A program made the position numbers and the translations under genes. Under the pieces are notes generated by a model. The model was not told the DNA's origin. It worked only from the letters and a program-made list of their open reading frames with translations, and did not search any database. This document shows, one piece after another, positions 19,102-21,528 of a DNA stretch of 21,528 nt (its first letter is position 1; the number at the start of each line of letters is the position of its first letter). Location of the stretch: the IMG/VR virus record IMGVR_UViG_3300010368_000139, positions 1 through 21,528 of that record; one strand, 5' to 3'. This stretch comes from a virus.

Positions 19102-21528
19102 TGGCTTCCCTAAAAGGAACCCTCGTAACAGGGACCATCCCAAACATGATCAATGGGGTGAGCCAACAGCCTTTTGTCTTACGGCTCCCCAACCAAGCTG
19201 AATCACAGGTGAATGGTTACTCGTCTGTGGTTGAGGGATTAACACAACGTCCATCAACTAAACACCTAGCAAAACTTGCAACCACATCACGATCTAATGC
19301 CTTCCTACATACCATGAACAGAGATGACACTGAGAAGTACTCAGCGATATTCAGTGATGGTGATGTTGAGGTGTTCGACCTGTTCACTGGTGCGCCTGTA
19401 ACGGTCAACTTTGAAGAGATGACGAAGAACCTTATTGTTGATGCTGTGGCAACTGAGACCAGTGATGGTTATCAAATAACACTCCCAGCTACCGTGACTA
19501 CGGTCACCTTGGTCACCACAGGTATCACCACAGCTACCGTGTTGTGGGAGAAGTCTGCCACAGGTGCTTTCGCTGGGGAAGAGACCCTTGTGCGTACCGA
19601 TACGGCAGACACCAGTGCAACTGTGGCTTGGACCTCTGGTGAGTACATCCGGGCACGGTTGTCAGCCTACACCACAGGCACGATTGATGCTGATGTCCTA
19701 TCTAACAACACCAACTACATCAAAGCTACAGACCCTAAAGCTGTACTACGTGCTGTCACTGTGGCTGACTTTACGTTCCTAGTGAACTCATCCACCACCA
19801 CAGCAGTACTACCAGACCTCACAACAGTGCGTGACCCTGAAGCAATCGTCTGGGTAAAGAAGTCAGACTACGGCAGAACCTTCAAGGTAACCGTTACGCC
19901 TGACTCAGGTACAACCCGTGCTGTTACCTACACCACACCAGATGGTTCCACTGCTGCCCACACCTCAAGCCTTGATACGGTCTACATTGCCTCACAGCTT
20001 GAGACTGTTCTAGCCACCTTCCCAGAACTGTACGTGGCACGTTATCAGGACGCTCTGCATATCAAGTATGTAGATGGGCGTGAGTTCTCTGTGGCAACTG
20101 AGGATGGCCAAGGTGGCACCGGGATGATTGGTGTTAAGGAAGCTGTTCAACAGTTTAAAGACCTGCCACAGCATGGACCTGATGGGTTCGATGCAGAGAT
20201 TGCTGGAGATGATCAGTCTGCATTTGATAACTACTACGTCAAATTTGATAAGCAGAATGATGATAATGGTAATGGTGTTTGGGTGGAAACGGTAAAGGGT
20301 GGAATAACCTACAAACTGGACCCAACCACGATGCCTCACATCATGGTACGTGAAGCTGACGGTACGTTCACATTTAAACAACAGACTTGGGCAGATCGCA
20401 CGGTAGGTGATGATACATCTAACCCAACACCATCGTTCATAGGGAATACCATTGAAGATGTGTTCTTCTACAGGAACCGCTTTGGTGTACTGGCTGATGA
20501 GAACGTTATTATGTCACGTGCTGGTAAGTTTGAGAACTTCTGGCAACCTACTGTGACCACTGTTCTTGATGATGGCCCCATCGATGTCGCGGCTGCACAT
20601 AACAAGGTGTCACTGCTGAAACACGCAGTACCTTACGATGAGCAACTACTCCTGTTCTCTGAGTTGACCCAGTTCCGAATGGGTAATGAGAAGATTCTCA
20701 CGCCTAATACGGTTGAGATTGAACAGACTACAGAGTTCCAAGTAGAGACCGTCACTAAGCCTATTGCCTCTGGTAACAACGTCTACTTCGCATCCCCTAA
20801 AGGCTCTTGGACGGGTGTACGTGAGTATGTGGTGGATAAAACTACAGCAGTGAAAGATGCTGCTGACGTGACCTCACATGTACCTAAGTATATCCCTAAG
20901 AACGTCTTCCAGTTCACCGCTGCTGACAACGAGGAAATCCTGGTTGCACTCAGCCGTGATGCCCCGGATACGATGTTCGTATACAAGTACTACTGGTCAG
21001 GAAACGAGAAGCTTCAGTCCAGTTGGTCTAAGTGGAAACTAGAGGAAACCAACGTCAACATCCTTGCTGCTGAGTTCATCCGTACAACCTTGTACCTAGT
21101 GATTGAGCGTAGTGATGGTGTGTACCTTGAGAGCCTTAATATTGAACTTGGGCAGACTGATACTGACTCAGCCTATGCATACCTCGTAGATCGTAAGGTG
21201 TATGAATCTGAATGTACTGTGGCTTATGACGCAGGTGCAAATCAGACCACAATCACCCTGCCATACACTGTAGCCACGGGTTCAACCATGGCTGTCTCTG
21301 TACGTGCAGGTGATGCCACCTCCCCTGAAGGCCGTGTGCTTCCAGTGGTGAGCCAGAGTGGGACTGATGTTGTCATTAGTGGTGATCATTCATCCACGTT
21401 GATGGTAATCGGGCAGCAGTACACCCTTCGTTATAAGTTCTCTACCTTCATTATGAGGGGAACTGAGAGTGGCGCGAAGGTGGCGATTAATGCTGGCCGT
21501 CTACAGATTGGTCAGATGACACTGAAAT
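19101..21528 (+). CDS. Tail tubular protein B (nozzle), T7 gp12-like, cut by the window edge
   Basis: The frame is open from ATG 19101 to the last base (about 809 codons), so the 3' end is missing or close by; T7 gp12 is 794 residues. The N-terminus NMINGVSQQPFVLRLPNQ, then QVNGYSSVVEGLTQRPS, is the characteristic family start. Further in-family blocks are VFFYRNRFGVLADENVIMSR, WQPTVTTVLDDGPIDVA, LLFSELTQFRM and FASPKGSWTGVREY. The protein forms the tube through which DNA leaves the virion. An insert-like Thr-rich region (about residues 115-200) lies before the central domain, with repeated short motifs such as VTTVTLVTTGITTATV; it may be an immunoglobulin-like or beta-rich insertion, which is a guess. 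Confidence 0.95.
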   Translation, partial: MASLKGTLVTGTIPNMINGVSQQPFVLRLPNQAESQVNGYSSVVEGLTQRPSTKHLAKLATTSRSNAFLHTMNRDDTEKYSAIFSDGDVEVFDLFTGAPVTVNFEEMTKNLIVDAVATETSDGYQITLPATVTTVTLVTTGITTATVLWEKSATGAFAGEETLVRTDTADTSATVAWTSGEYIRARLSAYTTGTIDADVLSNNTNYIKATDPKAVLRAVTVADFTFLVNSSTTTAVLPDLTTVRDPEAIVWVKKSDYGRTFKVTVTPDSGTTRAVTYTTPDGSTAAHTSSLDTVYIASQLETVLATFPELYVARYQDALHIKYVDGREFSVATEDGQGGTGMIGVKEAVQQFKDLPQHGPDGFDAEIAGDDQSAFDNYYVKFDKQNDDNGNGVWVETVKGGITYKLDPTTMPHIMVREADGTFTFKQQTWADRTVGDDTSNPTPSFIGNTIEDVFFYRNRFGVLADENVIMSRAGKFENFWQPTVTTVLDDGPIDVAAAHNKVSLLKHAVPYDEQLLLFSELTQFRMGNEKILTPNTVEIEQTTEFQVETVTKPIASGNNVYFASPKGSWTGVREYVVDKTTAVKDAADVTSHVPKYIPKNVFQFTAADNEEILVALSRDAPDTMFVYKYYWSGNEKLQSSWSKWKLEETNVNILAAEFIRTTLYLVIERSDGVYLESLNIELGQTDTDSAYAYLVDRKVYESECTVAYDAGANQTTITLPYTVATGSTMAVSVRAGDATSPEGRVLPVVSQSGTDVVISGDHSSTLMVIGQQYTLRYKFSTFIMRGTESGAKVAINAGRLQIGQMTLK

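Noticed and set aside
1-21528. CRISPR arrays, restriction-modification or known defence and anti-defence genes
   Set aside because: No spaced direct repeats and no recognisable motifs of those systems on either strand; unknown early genes may still hide such functions.

Overview
The window is part of the genome of a T7-like podovirus (Autographiviridae-type, class Caudoviricetes). It is either a free phage or a prophage piece. All supported genes lie on the + strand and follow the T7 order: single-subunit RNA polymerase, gp2.5-type SSB, endonuclease I, amidase/lysozyme, primase-helicase, DNA polymerase, exonuclease, portal, scaffold, major capsid protein, tail tubular A, tail tubular B. Two additions recall marine (cyanopodovirus-like) members of the group: a tyrosine integrase just upstream of the RNA polymerase, and a B12-dependent ribonucleotide reductase after the exonuclease. 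The Shine-Dalgarno sequences (AAGGAG type) suggest a Gram-negative host. The host itself cannot be read from this sequence.

Layout. 1-304: C-terminal end of an integrase. 386-2809: RNA polymerase. 2905-4215: four unrecognised early proteins. 4208-5704: SSB, Holliday-junction endonuclease, amidase. 5747-10798: small winged-helix-like protein, primase-helicase, tiny membrane peptide, DNA polymerase, two small proteins, 5' exonuclease. 10780-13178: nucleotide block (DUF3310, MazG, NrdJ). 13171-14508: small accessory genes including an HNH protein. 14511-19101: gp7.3-like protein, portal, scaffold, capsid, tail tubular A. 19101 to the edge: tail tubular B, cut by the window. Most genes overlap their neighbour by a few bases, so translational coupling is probably common.

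Regulation. The most informative non-coding signal is a repeated + strand motif, roughly AATTARTGCCACCTMTAGRA, found at six gene boundaries (about 304, 2863, 5699, 13852, 14304, 17178). It keeps the CTATAGG core of T7 promoters but differs upstream, and I propose it as the promoter set of the encoded RNA polymerase. One copy precedes the polymerase gene itself. Another precedes a highly structured 282-base capsid leader. A strong intrinsic terminator follows the capsid gene, as T-phi does in T7. Upstream copies typically sit on the stop codon of the preceding gene.

No CRISPR array, tRNA, rRNA, insertion sequence or recognisable defence system was seen. The best leads are the promoter set, the capsid leader, the hairpin after the RNA polymerase gene, the tandem promoter at 13852-13891, the reduced thioredoxin-binding loop of the DNA polymerase, and the unknown gene cluster at 2905-4215.
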